A stretch of DNA of 64,000 nt from Cunninghamella blakesleeana (GCA_017871115.1 JAFCIZ010000001.1:6880001-6944000), one strand, 5' to 3'. Numbered from the stretch's first letter, positions 49,986 to 63,153 are shown. The notes: generated by a model not told the origin, from the sequence alone. Made by a program: numbers and translations.

Positions 49986-51488
49986 ATGTCTACCTTCTCC
50001 AAGAACCTCTTTTCTCTTCTTAGCGAAGATGGTGAAGTGCGCCCTGAACCCGCCCCTGTAAAAGCTGAACCTACTAAGCCTGCTGTTGAACAAAAACCCA
50101 AATCTGACAAGCGTTCTCCTAAAGGTGGTAACAATGGTAAAGAAAAAAGAAAAACAAAATAAAACAAATGGACTTTTTATTATTATTATTATGGATATTA
50201 TTACAAATTTGGAAACTGCTTTCAAAAAAAAACAAACCATATGACAACTTTATTATATTATTTACATTCAAAAAACACACATACATATACTCGACAACCA
50301 ATAACAACAACATACGACAATAATATCTCAAAATATATTAATACAATACCAATACGAATTTAGAAATAAGACATAAGAATATCGATAATAATAATAATAA
50401 TAATAATAATACATAGATAACGATATACGAGCACAGGATATTTTTTATTTATCTTTATATTATTATTATTTCAACTTTATATATATATAATTTAGCTAAA
50501 CGTGGTGGTGACAAACGTCGTGGTGACAAGCGTCAACAAAGTGGTCGTCCTCAACGTGGTCGTCAATTCGACCGTCATAGTGGTACCGGTATTGCGTAAG
50601 TTTTTACTTTACATCATTATTCCCAGATAAAAAATAAAACTATTTTATTTATTTATTAATTTTGTTAAATTTTATATATTGCTTTTTATTTATATATAGT
50701 GATTCCGAAAAGAAGGAAAAGCAAGGATGGGGTCACCCTGAAACCGCTGAAGCTGAAGCGTAAGTATCATTATAATAAATATATATGAAGAGATTATAAT
50801 ATATAATAATGATTATTTTTTTAAAAAAAAAAGAGAAAGTAAAGGATTACTTTTTTTTTAACAAATTAAATATATAAAAACATGTGATTATATTATTTAT
50901 CTAATTATTTAATTATTATTATAGTGCTAAAGATGTAGTTAACCCCAACGATCCCGCTGCTGCTGAAGAACCTGCTACTCCCGCTGAACCTGAAGAAGTT
51001 GTCAAGACTTTAGATGAATACTTAGCCGAAAAGGCCAACAAGTCCTTAAAGGTTTCTCGCCCTGAAGCCCGTAAGGCCAACGAAGGTTCTGACGACTCCA
51101 AATGGAAGGATACTGTTGCTTTCGTTAAGACTGAAGAAGCTGATTACTTACCTGCTAAGGTAAAATATATACAAATATACTTAACTATATTGGAAAAAAA
51201 GGAGAAATCATGAACATTGTTATTAAAAAATATTACAAACATATTCATATATTTATATAGGAAAAATCTACTGTCAAGAAGGAAAAGGTCCGTAAGGAAA
51301 AAGTTTTCGTTGAAATTGAACAACGTTTCCAAGAAAAGCCTCGTTTCCAACGTGATGATCGTCGTGGTGGTCGTGGTGACCGTCGTGGACGTGGTAACAA
51401 CCGTCGTTCTGGTCGTCAATCCAACGGTCCTGCCGTCAACCTTCAAGATGATGCTGCTTTCCCCTCTCTTGGTGCCACTACTGCTTAA
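49986..51488 (+). CDS. STM1: STM1/SERBP1 (HABP4-family) ribosome-associated protein, 5 exons, 257 aa
   Basis: Exons 49986-50136, 50496-50595, 50700-50759, 50925-51159 and 51261-51488 (774 nt, in frame). Starts MSTFSKNLFSLLSEDGEV, like Stm1 proteins. The core GRQFDRHSGTGIADSEKKEK QGWG is the HABP4/PAI-RBP1 signature, and VKTLDEYLAEKANKSLKV is the conserved helix. Two RG-rich segments (AKRGGDKRRGDKRQQSGRPQ; DDRRGGRGDRRGRGNNRRSG) flank it, and the C-terminus ends LQDDAAFPSLGATTA. Stm1 occupies the mRNA channel of idle 80S ribosomes and preserves them in starvation. Codon use (GGT, CGT, AAG, GTC, CCC) is strongly biased compared with its neighbours, a mark of very high expression. The first intron is long for this locus (359 bp). 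Confidence 0.93.
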
Positions 51489-52487
51489 TTTAAATTAAAA
51501 AAATTATAATTAAGGATGGATTTCAAAAAACATAAAAATAAAAAAAAAATTATACATTTTAATTTTTTTCTCACTCACTCTTTTTTCCCCTCACTTTTTT
51601 TATTATCATCATCAACTTTATATCTTTTTTTTCATGTTCATTTTCTTTTTTTCTATTGCTTTTTTTTTACATATTTATTTATTTATTTATAATTATATTT
51701 TATTGTTTTAGATTTTTTTAAAAAAAAAAGGAAGAAATGAAAAGAAATTATCAAAAAAAAAAAAGATACTTCGCAAAACTAATAAAATAAAAAAAGTTTG
51801 TATAAAAAATATATATATGGTTTCTATTATCTCATTTGATATTAAAAAAAAATAAGCATCCAGATAATTTTTTTATTTTTTCATTAATTATATTTTGTAT
51901 TTATCAGATTGTGAGCTATTATCACACAACATAAATAAAGATTATCCATTTCCAAAGTATTTTTTTTTTCATTTTACAAATATTGATTAATCTTTATCAA
52001 ATCAAAAAGCGCTCAATTTCCAAACATTTTATTTTTTTTAATTTTTTTTGGTATATTGTTAAAAACTCAAATAAGGTAAAGTGTAGTATATTATTTACTT
52101 TAAAAAATATTTTTTATTATTATTTACTTTAAATCAATATAAAATTACAAGGATCAAAATACCATATATATTAAAGTAAATTAAAAGAAATAGGAAAAAA
52201 AAAGATAAAAGAAAGGTAAAAGTAAAAGAAAAGGACTAAAATATTACTGGATTATATATGTATGAGAACAGAGGGGGAAAAAAAGGTTAGATAAATAGAA
52301 TGAAAACTATGGATATAAAAGATATTATTATAATAATAATACTATTATTATTAATAATAAATAAATAGAATACCAAAGGAAATAGGATATTAAAATGCAT
52401 AAAATAAAATAAAAAATAAAATAAAAGGAAGAAAGGAACAATGATATATTATGTAGTAAAAATAAATATATATATATATATAAAATA
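51489..52487. other. Convergent 3' flanks of STM1 and the MAPKKK gene
   Basis: About 1 kb of A- and T-rich sequence with long homopolymers. No gene, RNA or repeat family was recognised. Confidence 0.6.
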
Positions 52488-55400
52488 TTAATTTTGATTA
52501 GCCATAGATAAAAATGGATGTGATAGTAATTCAATAGCTGTAGGTCGTTTTTCATGATCACTAATATAATAATATATAAACATACATGTATATGATATAA
52601 TTAGAATAATTTCCTCCTTTTTAAAACAGTATTATATAAGATAAAAGTATGTAAACTTACAGTTGAAAAGTACATTTCAAAAAATCCTTTGCGTCATCAC
52701 TAACATGTTTTGGGATATCGGGAGCTGTATAACTTCCAATCTAGTTAAAAAAAAAGTGATATAATAATTTTTAGAAAAAATAAAATAAAACGTGTGTATT
52801 ATTTATTACTTACTTGGAAAATAGCTTGCATTTGTGAATATTCAGGGAAAGGATGATCACCAGTAAACATTTCCACTACCATACATCCTAATGACCAAAT
52901 ATCAGCTTTACGAGTATATTTTGTTTGTTTTACAACTTCAGGCGCCATCCTAATTAGATATTTTTTTTAAAAAAAAAGGAAAGGAAAGAAAAGAAAAGAA
53001 AAGAAAGAAACAAAATAGAATAAATAAATATTATTTTTATATACATTTTCATTATTTTATTTATTTGGCTTTATATTATTCTATGCTTACCAGAATATAG
53101 AACCTTGTAAACTTGGTCTATGAGGAACAGCTGTTGATACTTGCATAATATCTATTTTTTTAAAAATAATAAAAATAATAAGAATAATGAGAATTATATT
53201 CAAACTAATATTTACACTGTATTTTTTTTTTTTCGGTTTTATAAACATAAAAATAATTACATACCTTCCTCCACTTTTTTCGAAATACCAAAATCTGAAA
53301 TTTTAACACCACCCTTATTATCCACCAAGACATTAGCACCTTTAATATCTCTATGAACAATATCTTTGCCATGTAAATAAGTTAATCCTTTTAAAATTTG
53401 ACGTACAAAACTTTTAACCAAAGGCTCTTGAAAAGCACCATAACTAGCTAATAATCCAGCCACGGAACCTCCAGGAACATATTCAAGGAAGATGCTAAAA
53501 TGGGCATCATCTGATTGTGAACCCAAGTATTGAACAATATTTTCATGTTGTAATTCTTGAAGTAAGGCAATTTCTCTTTGCAGAGCCTGTACCATGGATT
53601 TTTTCCTTTCTATATTGGCTGAATTTTCAACTGGTAATTCTACTTGCTTAACAGCCATTAATTCCCCACTGAAAGGATTTAATCCTAAATAAACATCTCC
53701 AAAAGTTCCTCTTCCAATCAATGACCCCTTCATCCACGACATATTTTGCCCATCCATAAACGGTTGTTGTTGATAAGAAGGTGATTGCGTTGTTAATGTT
53801 GCTGTTACCGGTAATGAAGAGGATGGTGTTAAAGTAGTGGATGAATAAGTACCATTATTGTTGTTATTGTTATTTTGATACTGTTCTTCTTCTTCAATAA
53901 AATGATTTAATTTTGTTTTATTAAATATCATACTTGGTCGATGGCGTTGTTTACTTCCATTCAAATAAGATAAACTAGCTGATCGATTTTTTTCTGATAA
54001 TAATTGTTGATCTTCAGGTGATAAAGAGTCATACTGATCCATACTCGATCTTGAACTATAATTTCCATTTGTATAGGAACTCTTTGTTTGTTCATCTTCC
54101 GTTGCTGACTTATATTCATCTTCACTTTTTTCTTCTTCTACTAAACCTAATGTTGATGTAGATCCTTTACTGATTAATTTCTTTTCCCTTGTACTATTAC
54201 TATCATAGTCGCTTATACTTTTTATACTACTACTTGCACGATCATTCATTTCTTCTTCTTCTCCTTCATCATGGTCAATACTAGCATTATCGTTTTCTTC
54301 ATAATCACCATCATTGGAAGTAGTGTCATCATTATCGAGCTGATGATGATCACCATCATTATCATCGTCTTCTTCTTCAAATTTATCCATATCTACTCCA
54401 AGTACAGATACAAGTTCTGGTAAAACACTATTTCTTGAACTATTCTTAGTATCATGACGACTAAGAGATGAAAACCGTTTAGTGGTGGATAATCGTTTTG
54501 CATTGATTCCAGCTGTTTCCAATAAATCACGTTTATGATTAGGGAAAAAGGAGGTTAAATTGGATGAGATTACTTCAGAAGGTGGTCTTTCACCAAAGAA
54601 CCGTTTGATACGAGGATAATTACGTGATCGGAAAGTAGAGCCAGTACGTGTTAATGCTGCTTCTGATAAACGTAGTGATGGAGATTTGGTATGATGTTGA
54701 TATTGATCTTCCGTTTTATTATTGATGTCCTTATCATTACCATTGCTACTGTATCCATTATTATTGTTACTATTGTCACTGTTGCTGCTTTTATTGCTAT
54801 TATTAGACGATGGGGTGATATTTTCATATAAACGAGGAGTTGATAAAGGAGACTGGGTGAATGATTTTTGAGGTGGTGGAGGTGAAGTAGCTGTTCCTGC
54901 AGATGAAACTAATGATTTATCAAAATATGAATGAGGAGAGGTGGGTGTAGTTGAAAGTGGAATCCCAGTAATAATATCTAGAGTCATTTGTTTATCTGGT
55001 AACCAGCCTGGTGTAGTTGTTGAAGTGGATATAGGTGTATTAATAGCAGTAATGGTTGAGTTATTATTATTATTAACAGTAGTATTATTTGTCGTTGACG
55101 TTGATGTCGAGGAGGAAGAAAGAATACCATTAAAGGAATGATTGGATGAGGAGGATGTAAGAGTAGCTGGAAAATCTTTTAATGATCCATTGGGTATTGG
55201 TATATTAGTAGTGGTTGAAGATGGTTGTAATTGCCATCTTGCATTGATATTTCCTTTTCGTTTAAATTCTTCATGTGTTGGATACATATGTCTTTTTCTT
55301 AATATTAATCTTTCTTTTTCTGGTCGGTCGGTAGAACGGCAAATGTCAGTAAGTTCCGCATCAGATAACGCACGAGCTTCAAAAAAAAAAAAAAAGAGAG

Positions 55401-56371
55401 AGAAAGATCAATAAAACGTGCTTAAACTCTATTATTCCCCCTCTTTTTTATATATCCCCTTATATTATATATATCCATATTTAAATACCTTCACCAGTAG
55501 TACTTGATCCAACAAAAATACAATAACGATCTGCATTACTTTCATCGATACCAAATTTATGTAATACTTTTGCCATTACTACTTTCGCATTGGTAGCATT
55601 ATGTACATTAACAATACGGGTTTGACCATCTTCACCAAATACTTTGACACAAGTCTATAGAATATAAATTTTAAAAAATGAACACAAATGTATATATATA
55701 TATATATATATATATAAATGAGGTTTTACTTTATTCATATTATTCATATTTATTTCTTTACCTGTTTCACTTTTTCCATAGACATAATACCACCTTCCAA
55801 AGAATTTCTCTAATAAAAATAAAAAATGAGTATGTGTTTCTATTATTTTGTTATTATTATTTTAATGATGATAATGACAATCTGTAGCTACCTTTTGTAG
55901 TACTCGAGGACTAGGAGGTAATAAAGGATGAGGGTCTTGAGAAGTAGTTGATGCGGTAGTACTTGAAGCAAGTGTAGCCCCACGAGATTTTTTTGAATCA
56001 GAACGACCAAGAAAACGAGAAAATGAATTGGAGCGATTTAATAAACTTTTAGAATCCGATGTTTTTGCTATAGTTGGAGTAGACGATTTCTCTGTTGGTG
56101 TTGTTACATTGTAGCCTTCATGACGGCTATTATTATGAGTATCTGATTGTGGAGAGGTGATGATTGGGATGGATATAGCTGATTGATTAATGTTTCTATA
56201 ATCGTTACGAAATGGTTGTAAAGGATGTTGATGATTATATTGTGGTGGTGGTAATGGTGTTGATTGATATATATGTTCTGGTAAACCCTATATTTTATAC
56301 AAATATATACATAAATATATAAATATAAATGAAATTAAAAAAAAAAAAAAAAAAAAAATGGGGAAGGGGGA

Positions 56372-56403
<32 letters not shown>

Positions 56404-56947
56404 TGTTATTGTTACTTTATTAATAAATATTTATTAATTCATATATATTACCTTTACTCTTGAATTAGCAAACGTTGAAGTATAACATTCTTGACGTAAA
56501 GCTTTTATTGCAACTGATAATCTTACACGTTCACCAACAGGAGTAATATCCATAGATTTAAATGCTTCATTATCAAGATCAAGAATTACAGTACCTGTGA
56601 TTTTATGTTCTATATTATTAAGTATAAAAAGAGAGAGAAAAAGAAAAGGTTTAAGAGTTAAAATAGAATAAAAGATGAAGGAATTCATATTTTACTTATT
56701 TATATATTTAAGGTTTATAGATTTAAATGATACCTTTGAAACGAGCAATAAAACGGCCAAGACTGAGCTGGGATAACCATTCAACTACTTGCGCTTCGGT
56801 CCAACCACGTACTTCTTCTAATGTACGAAGTCGCCTATTTTGATCAGGATGAGTAGGTGTTGTTGGAGATGACATATAAGTAGAAGGTTGATAATAAGGT
56901 CTAAAAGATGGTGACGAAGGTTGATGACTATTTGTTTGAAGAGACAT
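52488..56947 (-). CDS. STE11: Ste11/Byr2-type MAPKKK (SAM, Ras-binding and kinase domains), 10 exons
   Basis: Start [15 protein letters not shown] (56947). A SAM domain spans exons 1-2 ([40 protein letters not shown]). After a Ser/Thr linker (56285-55893) and a 48-bp exon comes an RA/Ras-binding ubiquitin-like domain ([40 protein letters not shown]). A very long low-complexity acidic region follows. The kinase domain is complete: [33 protein letters not shown], the DFG in [34 protein letters not shown] and [16 protein letters not shown]; it ends SMANQN at 52488. About 1,150 aa. It would activate a MAPKK in pheromone/filamentation or stress cascades. The SAM + RA + kinase order points to Ste11/Byr2 rather than Bck1. 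Confidence 0.93.
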
Positions 56948-56990
56948 TGAATAAGTAAATAAATAAATTTATTTGTTATTGCAAAAAGAG

Positions 56991-57032
<42 letters not shown>

Positions 57033-57163
57033 AAAGTTGTTGTTTTTTTTTATCCTTCAGTATCCTCTTATATATATATATATATATATATAGTTATAGT
57101 TATATATGTACAAAAAAACAAAACAAAACAAATAAAGACTTGTTTATATTTATATATATTTAT

Positions 57164-57194
<31 letters not shown>

Positions 57195-57412
57195 ATATAT
57201 GGGTTTAAGTATTAATAGTTTATATAATAATATAAAAGAAAAAGATTATTTCTTAAAACAATTTAAAAAAGGGAAAGAGAGAAAAAAGTTAAAAAAAAAT
57301 TAAACATCGTTTTTTTTTAAAAATCTCCCATTTTTTTATAAAAAAATTGAAACTCCACTGTTTTTTCATCCTCTCTTCTCTCTCTATATCCTTTTAAATA
57401 AAAAAAATAAAA
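56948..57412. other. Divergent promoter, MAPKKK / CENP-W
   Basis: TA microsatellites at about 56993-57020, 57071-57092 and 57160-57195, then homopolymer tracts. No gene is present. Confidence 0.6.
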
Positions 57413-57881
57413 ATGACTTATTCTTCTAGAAATAAATATACACCACGAACCTATGCTACATTAACAAAAAGTATAAATCAACGTTTAAAAAACCATCGCA
57501 TTTCTTCAGATGCTTCCAAATTGGTAATAATTTTTTTTATATCTTGTAAAAAAAGGAACCCGAAATAACTTTATATTTTAGATCTTTTTGAACTATATTA
57601 TTTTTATGAAACGATTATCAAAAGCTTCAGAAATTCAATCAAAGAAGCGACAAGAAGCAATAGCTCTTTCCGGAGTACCACTTGATAAACGATATGATAC
57701 TTTTATTACGCATGAAGATATTGAAAAAGCGGCTATAGTAATATTAATATTAAAAAAAGCATAAAAAGAAAATGATAGAGTGAAACAATTGTTCATAATT
57801 TTTTTTTCTTTCTTTTCTTTTTTTCTTCCTTTTTGGTTTTTTTCTTCTTAATAGGGTGTTTTAAAAGAGTTTCGAGGATAA
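57413..57881 (+). CDS. CENPW: CENP-W histone-fold kinetochore protein, 3 exons, 97 aa
   Basis: Exons 57413-57523, 57582-57737 and 57855-57881 (27 bp) join in frame; each piece alone is too short to look like a gene. The protein has a basic N-terminus (MTYSSRNKYTPRTYATLTKS), a helix (SINQRLKNHRISSDASKLIF), the long central helix FLNYIIFMKRLSKASEIQSK, and the C-terminal ITHEDIEKAAIGVLKEFRG. The xNxxxFxxRLxxxS...I..EDxxxAAxxxLKxxRG pattern and length match CENP-W (yeast Wip1, fission yeast New1), which pairs with CENP-T as a histone-like DNA-binding dimer in the inner kinetochore. The partner CENP-T was not seen in the window. Confidence 0.85.
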
Positions 57882-58436
57882 AATAAGAGAGCGGATAAAA
57901 AGTAGTTATATGCATATAATATGATCATGTAAATAATAAATAGTAAATAACAATAAAAAAGTTTAGATCAGCAATCTAATGATGATTTGTTTTAATTTAT
58001 ATATATAATTATGGTATATCGGTACTTTTATGGTATTGACCACTGGCATTATATAAAAATAGATAAAAAGGATGATCAAAAAAAGAAAAAAAATTAAAGA
58101 TATCAATAGAATGATTTATTATTTTAATTATATACATTCTATATATTTATATTAAAGAGTGTAGTGATGGTGACACATAATCATAAGATTTTCCTTATTA
58201 TTATAATTATATTTATTCTCATTCAGTTTTTATATATAAAATCCAAAATGTAAAAAAATCAAACCAAATCAAATCAAATAACAATAATAATAATGATTAT
58301 AATCATCATTTATATATATATATATATATATATATATGGTTTTAATTTATTTATTTACTTATTCTTGTTTTGATTTGTATTAAATATTTTGATAATCAAA
58401 TAATAATCCAAAATATTAAGAAATTGATTGCTGTTG
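57882..58436. other. Convergent 3' flanks
   Basis: AT-rich with a TA run at 58312-58336. Nothing coding seen. Confidence 0.6.
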
Positions 58437-59404
58437 TTACTGCTGTTGCTGTTGATAAGGTGGGTAATTAAATTGTTGTTGAGGTGTGATGCTACTATTT
58501 GTATTATGATTATTATTATAAGGTGGTAATGGACGAACAAATTGGTACCCTTGAGGTAATTGATTACCATAACCTAAGAAATTATTAGGAATTGCATAAC
58601 CATAACCAGGAGATGAATACGGATCCATTGCAAAGCCTATATTTTATATTTATTTTTAATTAAAAAAAAAAAAAACAATATGATGAGTCATCCTTATTTT
58701 TAGTATATATATTTTAAAAAAAAAAGAATGAAATAAAATGAAATCGATTATATATTTACCAGAATTGAATTGATTAGATCCTGAATATTGATTATTATTA
58801 TTTTGAGGATAACTATAAAATGATACGTATATACAAATGTTTCTAATTAACAAACATCATTTTCCTTTTTTATCTTTTTTTGAATATTTTCTTCCTCGTA
58901 TATGTAAACGACTTACTGCTGTTGATAAGGCATTCTTTTGCCAGCACGTGGATCACCTTTTACTGAACCTCCATCAATACCCGTTACATTTATTGCTTGT
59001 AGCCCTTTATCACCTTTTATTAGATCGTATGCTACCTAATATGTATGTATATATATTAGTGAAATTTTCCCTTTGACAACATGCTATTCTTCTATGTACT
59101 TTTAAATATAGAGTATATGCTTACCTCTTCACCCTATAGAAATAAATAGATAATGATAATAATATATAATGAATGATAAATATAGTTAAATAATTCATAT
59201 AGAATTATTTCAAAAAGAAAAAATTTTAAAAATAAACCTACCTGGCATAAACTTTTAAAACCACCGTCGTTATGAATAGCTGAATGATGCACAAATACTA
59301 AATATTTTTAATAAAACAAAAAGAAGAGAAAAAAAAAAAAGAACTAGTGAACAATTCGATTATTTTGAAAGAATATTATATTATTATTGCTGTTGTTGTT
59401 ATAG

Positions 59405-59490
<86 letters not shown>

Positions 59491-59620
59491 GTTATTATTA
59501 TTATTGGATACCTTCTATATTTTCTTGAGAATCTTGATCGTTAGGAATGATAAATCCATAACCTTTTGTCGAGTTAAAAAACTTTACACGTCCTGTATTA
59601 CGAGATTCTTTTGTTGACAT
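58437..59620 (-). CDS. Cold-shock-domain (Y-box-like) nucleic-acid-binding protein with a 9-nt microexon
   Basis: Start MSTKESRNTGRVKFFNSTKG (59620). The cold-shock domain is GRVKFFNSTKGYGFI (RNP1-like), then VFVHHSAIHNDGGFKSLCQ (RNP2-like), GEE, VAYDLIKGDKGLQAINVTGI. The GEE tripeptide comes from a microexon of exactly nine bases (59133-59125), without which the conserved CxxGExVxF/Y pattern would lack its centre. After RAGKRMPYQQQ the C-terminus is Tyr/Pro/Asn/Gln-rich (YPQNNNNQYSGSNQFNS, DPYSSPGYGYAIPNNFLGYG) and ends in a glutamine run at 58437, a prion-like tail often found in RNA-granule proteins. The protein binds single-stranded RNA or DNA. It is multi-exon, and one intron contains a very long TTA repeat. 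Confidence 0.9.
59408..59490. repeat. (TTA)n trinucleotide microsatellite, about 28 units
   Basis: An 83-base uninterrupted TTA/ATT run inside an intron of the cold-shock gene, followed by an imperfect extension to 59505. The poly-isoleucine ORF across it is an artefact. Confidence 0.97.
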
Positions 59621-60589
59621 TGGATGAAATATGTTTATATGCTTATGTATATATGTATGTATATATAAGTATATGTGTTTATATATATGTGTGTGTGTAT
59701 TTATACGTGTGCGTGTGTATTTTATATAAATCTATTAATATATAGGTATAAGTGTATATATATACAAAGTTTATTTTGAATATATATTATACTGTATTAT
59801 TATTGTTATTATTATTATTACTATTATTATTATTACTACTATTATTATTTACAAAATACGAATAATAAAGGATTTATGCAATAAAAAAACAGTGGTAAAT
59901 GATATTGAATATTAATAATATATATTTATATTTATACGTTTAAAAACAAAGAAATATACTATATATTATATGTATATGGATTGATATAAATATATTTATG
60001 CTTATATATATTAAAGATATATTCTTAAAAAGAAAAAAGGAAAAAGAAAAAAATGAAGGAAAAAAAAAATGCGAATTTTTTTGAAAAAAAAAAAAAAAGT
60101 TAAAGCTCCGTATCAAGCATAGCTTGAATTTTTATTCTTTCGGATGATTTTTCATATTTTTTAAGTCTATATATTATAAAAGGACATTTCATTTTTATAT
60201 ATAATAAAATATACATAATTTCATAAAATAAAATGAATTATTTGATTATAATGACCTAAAAAATCAATTATATATGACATCATTCATTAAAAAAGCTTTA
60301 TATTCTCACACTTTATTTAATAATAAAATAAAATAAATATATAGATATATATGACATGATATAAATAATAATAATCAGATAAACTATTTAAACAAAAAAA
60401 AAAAAGTATATAATGAAAAAAAAGGTTACGCAAAAAATAAATAATAATAATAATAATAATAATATATATGATATACAGAAATTTGGTAATGGCTGAGTTG
60501 GTAATAAAAAAAAAAAAAGTTAAAATGTAAGAGAGAGAGATAAGGAGAGTGAAATGTGTAAAGGGAGGATGATCTTACTTTTTTTTTTT
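59621..60589. other. Promoter of the cold-shock gene and 3' flank of the MADS gene
   Basis: TA/TG-rich simple sequence (59633-59720) next to the cold-shock start, ATT/ACT trinucleotide runs near 59790-59850, and AT-rich sequence beyond. No gene seen. Confidence 0.6.
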
Positions 60590-61346
60590 TTAGGATTCAC
60601 GTTGATCATCACTTATATCTGGAGCATTCAAACAAGATTGTATTAAATTTTTTCCTTCTGGCTTAGTTACTAAAGGTTGAAGTTTAGGTGTAGTAAATGT
60701 ATAACTAATACAAAAAGAAATATATAGATATATAGATATTATTAAACAACCAATTTTTTTTTCTTTATCTATTCTTTATTATTACTTACACTAATCCAGT
60801 TTCACTAACAACTAATAATAATACTTGAGTTCCAGTTAAAGTACTTAATTCATAAGCCTATTATTAATATAAATCAAAAGAAAGAAAGCGAAGGTATGAA
60901 TGAATAAACCAAGAAAAACATTACTATCCATTATCATGATATATTATTTATTTATTTACCTTTTTCATAATCCCAGCTTTTCTTTTTGAAAAAGTAATAT
61001 GACGTCTTGTTTTGTCCTCAATATACTCTATTTTAATTTTTCTTCTACCAGACCGACTATCAGGTTTTTTATTTGTACTAGTTGATTCTTCATCAGATTC
61101 ATCACCGCCAATACCTTCATCTGCATTATTCATAATAAAATCACCTGAAGGTTGAGGTGTATCTAAATTATAAGCATGTTGTTGCTGGTTATCTTGACTA
61201 TTAGAGTTATTATTATTTGTTAAGGAAGATAAAGTAGGTAAATTAATAGAAGATGAAGATGATTGCTGTTGTTGAGGAATGGAATGGTTTGTTACTGGTG
61301 GATAATAATAACCATTACTAGAAGTAGAATAAGTAGTAGACTGCAT
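60590..61346 (-). CDS. SRF/Mcm1-type MADS-box transcription factor
   Basis: Three exons, starting MQSTTYSTSSNGYYYPPVTN. About 95 Ser/Gln/Asn-rich residues and an acidic patch (GGDESDEEST) precede the MADS box: SGRRKIKIEYIEDKTRRHIT, FSKRKAGIMKK, then by splicing AYELSTLTGTQVLLLVVSE and TGLVYTFTTPKLQPLVTKPE. The TRRHITFSKRKAGIMKKAYELS core and the GTQVLLLVVSETG strand are of the type I (SRF/Mcm1) class, not Mef2. It ends soon after the SAM-like extension (LIQSCLNAPDISDDQRES), so it is a small factor of about 205 aa without a long Gln-rich tail. Mcm1-type proteins bind CArG boxes and recruit partner regulators in mating, cell cycle and metabolism. Confidence 0.92.
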
Positions 61347-61561
61347 AAAATAGATTTATATAGTTGACTAAATAAAGTAAAAAATATATTCTTTTTTAGG
61401 TTGACTTTCTTATTTGGGGAAATACGTTATTTTAAAAAATGCTTACTTACTATATATAAAAAAAAAAAAAAAGTGGAAGAGAAAGGAAAAAATTGAAGAA
61501 AAAAAAAGAATATTAATTATATATATAAAAAAAAGGGGGAATATTTCAGTGGGAAAAAAAA

Positions 61562-61596
<35 letters not shown>

Positions 61597-62553
61597 ACTG
61601 CGGCATCTTAATTTTTTTTTTAATTCTCTCTTCTCCTTTCATTATTATAAAACTTTTTATTATAAACTATTTCTTTACTTCCTTATAAAGAAAGAAAGTC
61701 TGTTCATTCATTATTTCTTTATTTAAATAAGGTTATCCCTCGATATACTTGTATAAAAATAGCTGTCGGGTAATCATATAGAATAACAATCAATATAAAA
61801 TATAAATATATGTATCTATGATTAGATAAGAATGAAGCAATGAATTCATTATAATAAAAGTAATAGATCATTTAAAGAAATTCTATCATTTTCTTTTTTT
61901 TTAAATCTAAAACAAATTTAAAGCCATATACGTACGTACATCATCATTATAGAAATCTACTATCGAGATTATTTATTTATTTTTTACGACGATCTTTGTA
62001 TTTCTTTTTTAAGAAGAAATCATCTTTTGATTTTTTGATTTCTCGATTGATTTTTATTTTTTTTGCATGAAAACTTTATCTTTTGTATATATTCCATTTA
62101 TCTTTTTTTATATTCTGATATAAAATGCTGACATTAAATAGTGCGCTATTAGTATCTGTCAAAATGCCGTGTCAATAGGCTAATGTAAAGAAAAAGAGTA
62201 GGTTACACCATGGTCATCCTATCTATTTTTTTTTTTGTTTTAAATAAGCAAATGAAATAAAATAAAATATAAAATGACTCATTTTTTTAATAAAATTATA
62301 ATACATAATGATAATATGATAGTTAATAATAATAAATAAATAAATAAATAGATAAAAAGTACAAAAAAATATTATTATTTTTAACGATGTTAATAATAAA
62401 GTTTAAGGACTTACCGATGAAACTAAAATCAACTGAGTTTTTAGATTTTTGATAGGCATATATAAAAATAAAAAAAAAACTTCCCACACCTTTTTTTCTC
62501 TTTTTCATTCTTTCAATACTTTTTTTAAAAAAATAAAAATACAATATTAAAAC
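61347..62553. other. Divergent promoter, MADS gene / SDR gene
   Basis: About 1.2 kb. An (AAT)n run at 61563-61594 lies upstream of the MADS gene. The stretch 62125-62215 is less AT-rich than its surroundings and may hold regulatory sites. No gene recognised. Confidence 0.55.
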
Positions 62554-63119
62554 ATGCAATTAGGTTCTCGTTTATCTGGTAAAGTAGCTATCGTCACAGG
62601 TGCCGCTAGGTAATAGAATAAGAAATAAAACAAAATAAATAAAAAATATATAAAATAAAATATAGCCAACACGTCTGTTTTATCATTTTTACTCTTTACA
62701 AAAAACCACCTTAGTGGTATTGGGTTTGAAACTGCCGTTTTATTTGCTAAAGAAGATGCCAAAGTCGTTTGTGCTGACTTGAACGAAGAAGGTGCTCAAA
62801 AAACTGTTGAAAAAATCACTCAAGCCTTTGGCCCTAACCGTGCTATTGCTTTCAAAGTTGACGTGTCAAAAGAAGATCAAGTAGAAGCTTTAGTTAATAA
62901 AGCCGTGGAAACTTTTGGTAAAATATATACAATTGATTTATTCATGTATAAAAATAAAATAAAACAAAAAAAAGACGCGTTTATATTGATCAACATATAT
63001 ACTTTATTGATTTTATTAAAAAAATAACTAGGCAAATTGGATATTATGTTTAATAATGCTGGTATTATGCATCCTAAAGATGATAATGCTCTTAACACTG
63101 AAGAAAAGATTTGGTAAAT

Positions 63120-63153
<34 letters not shown>

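Noticed and set aside
52328..52561. 77-residue minus-strand ORF
   Set aside because: Runs out of frame over the 3' end and last exon of the MAPKKK gene.
59347..59544. Poly-isoleucine ORF
   Set aside because: Produced by the TTA microsatellite within an intron.
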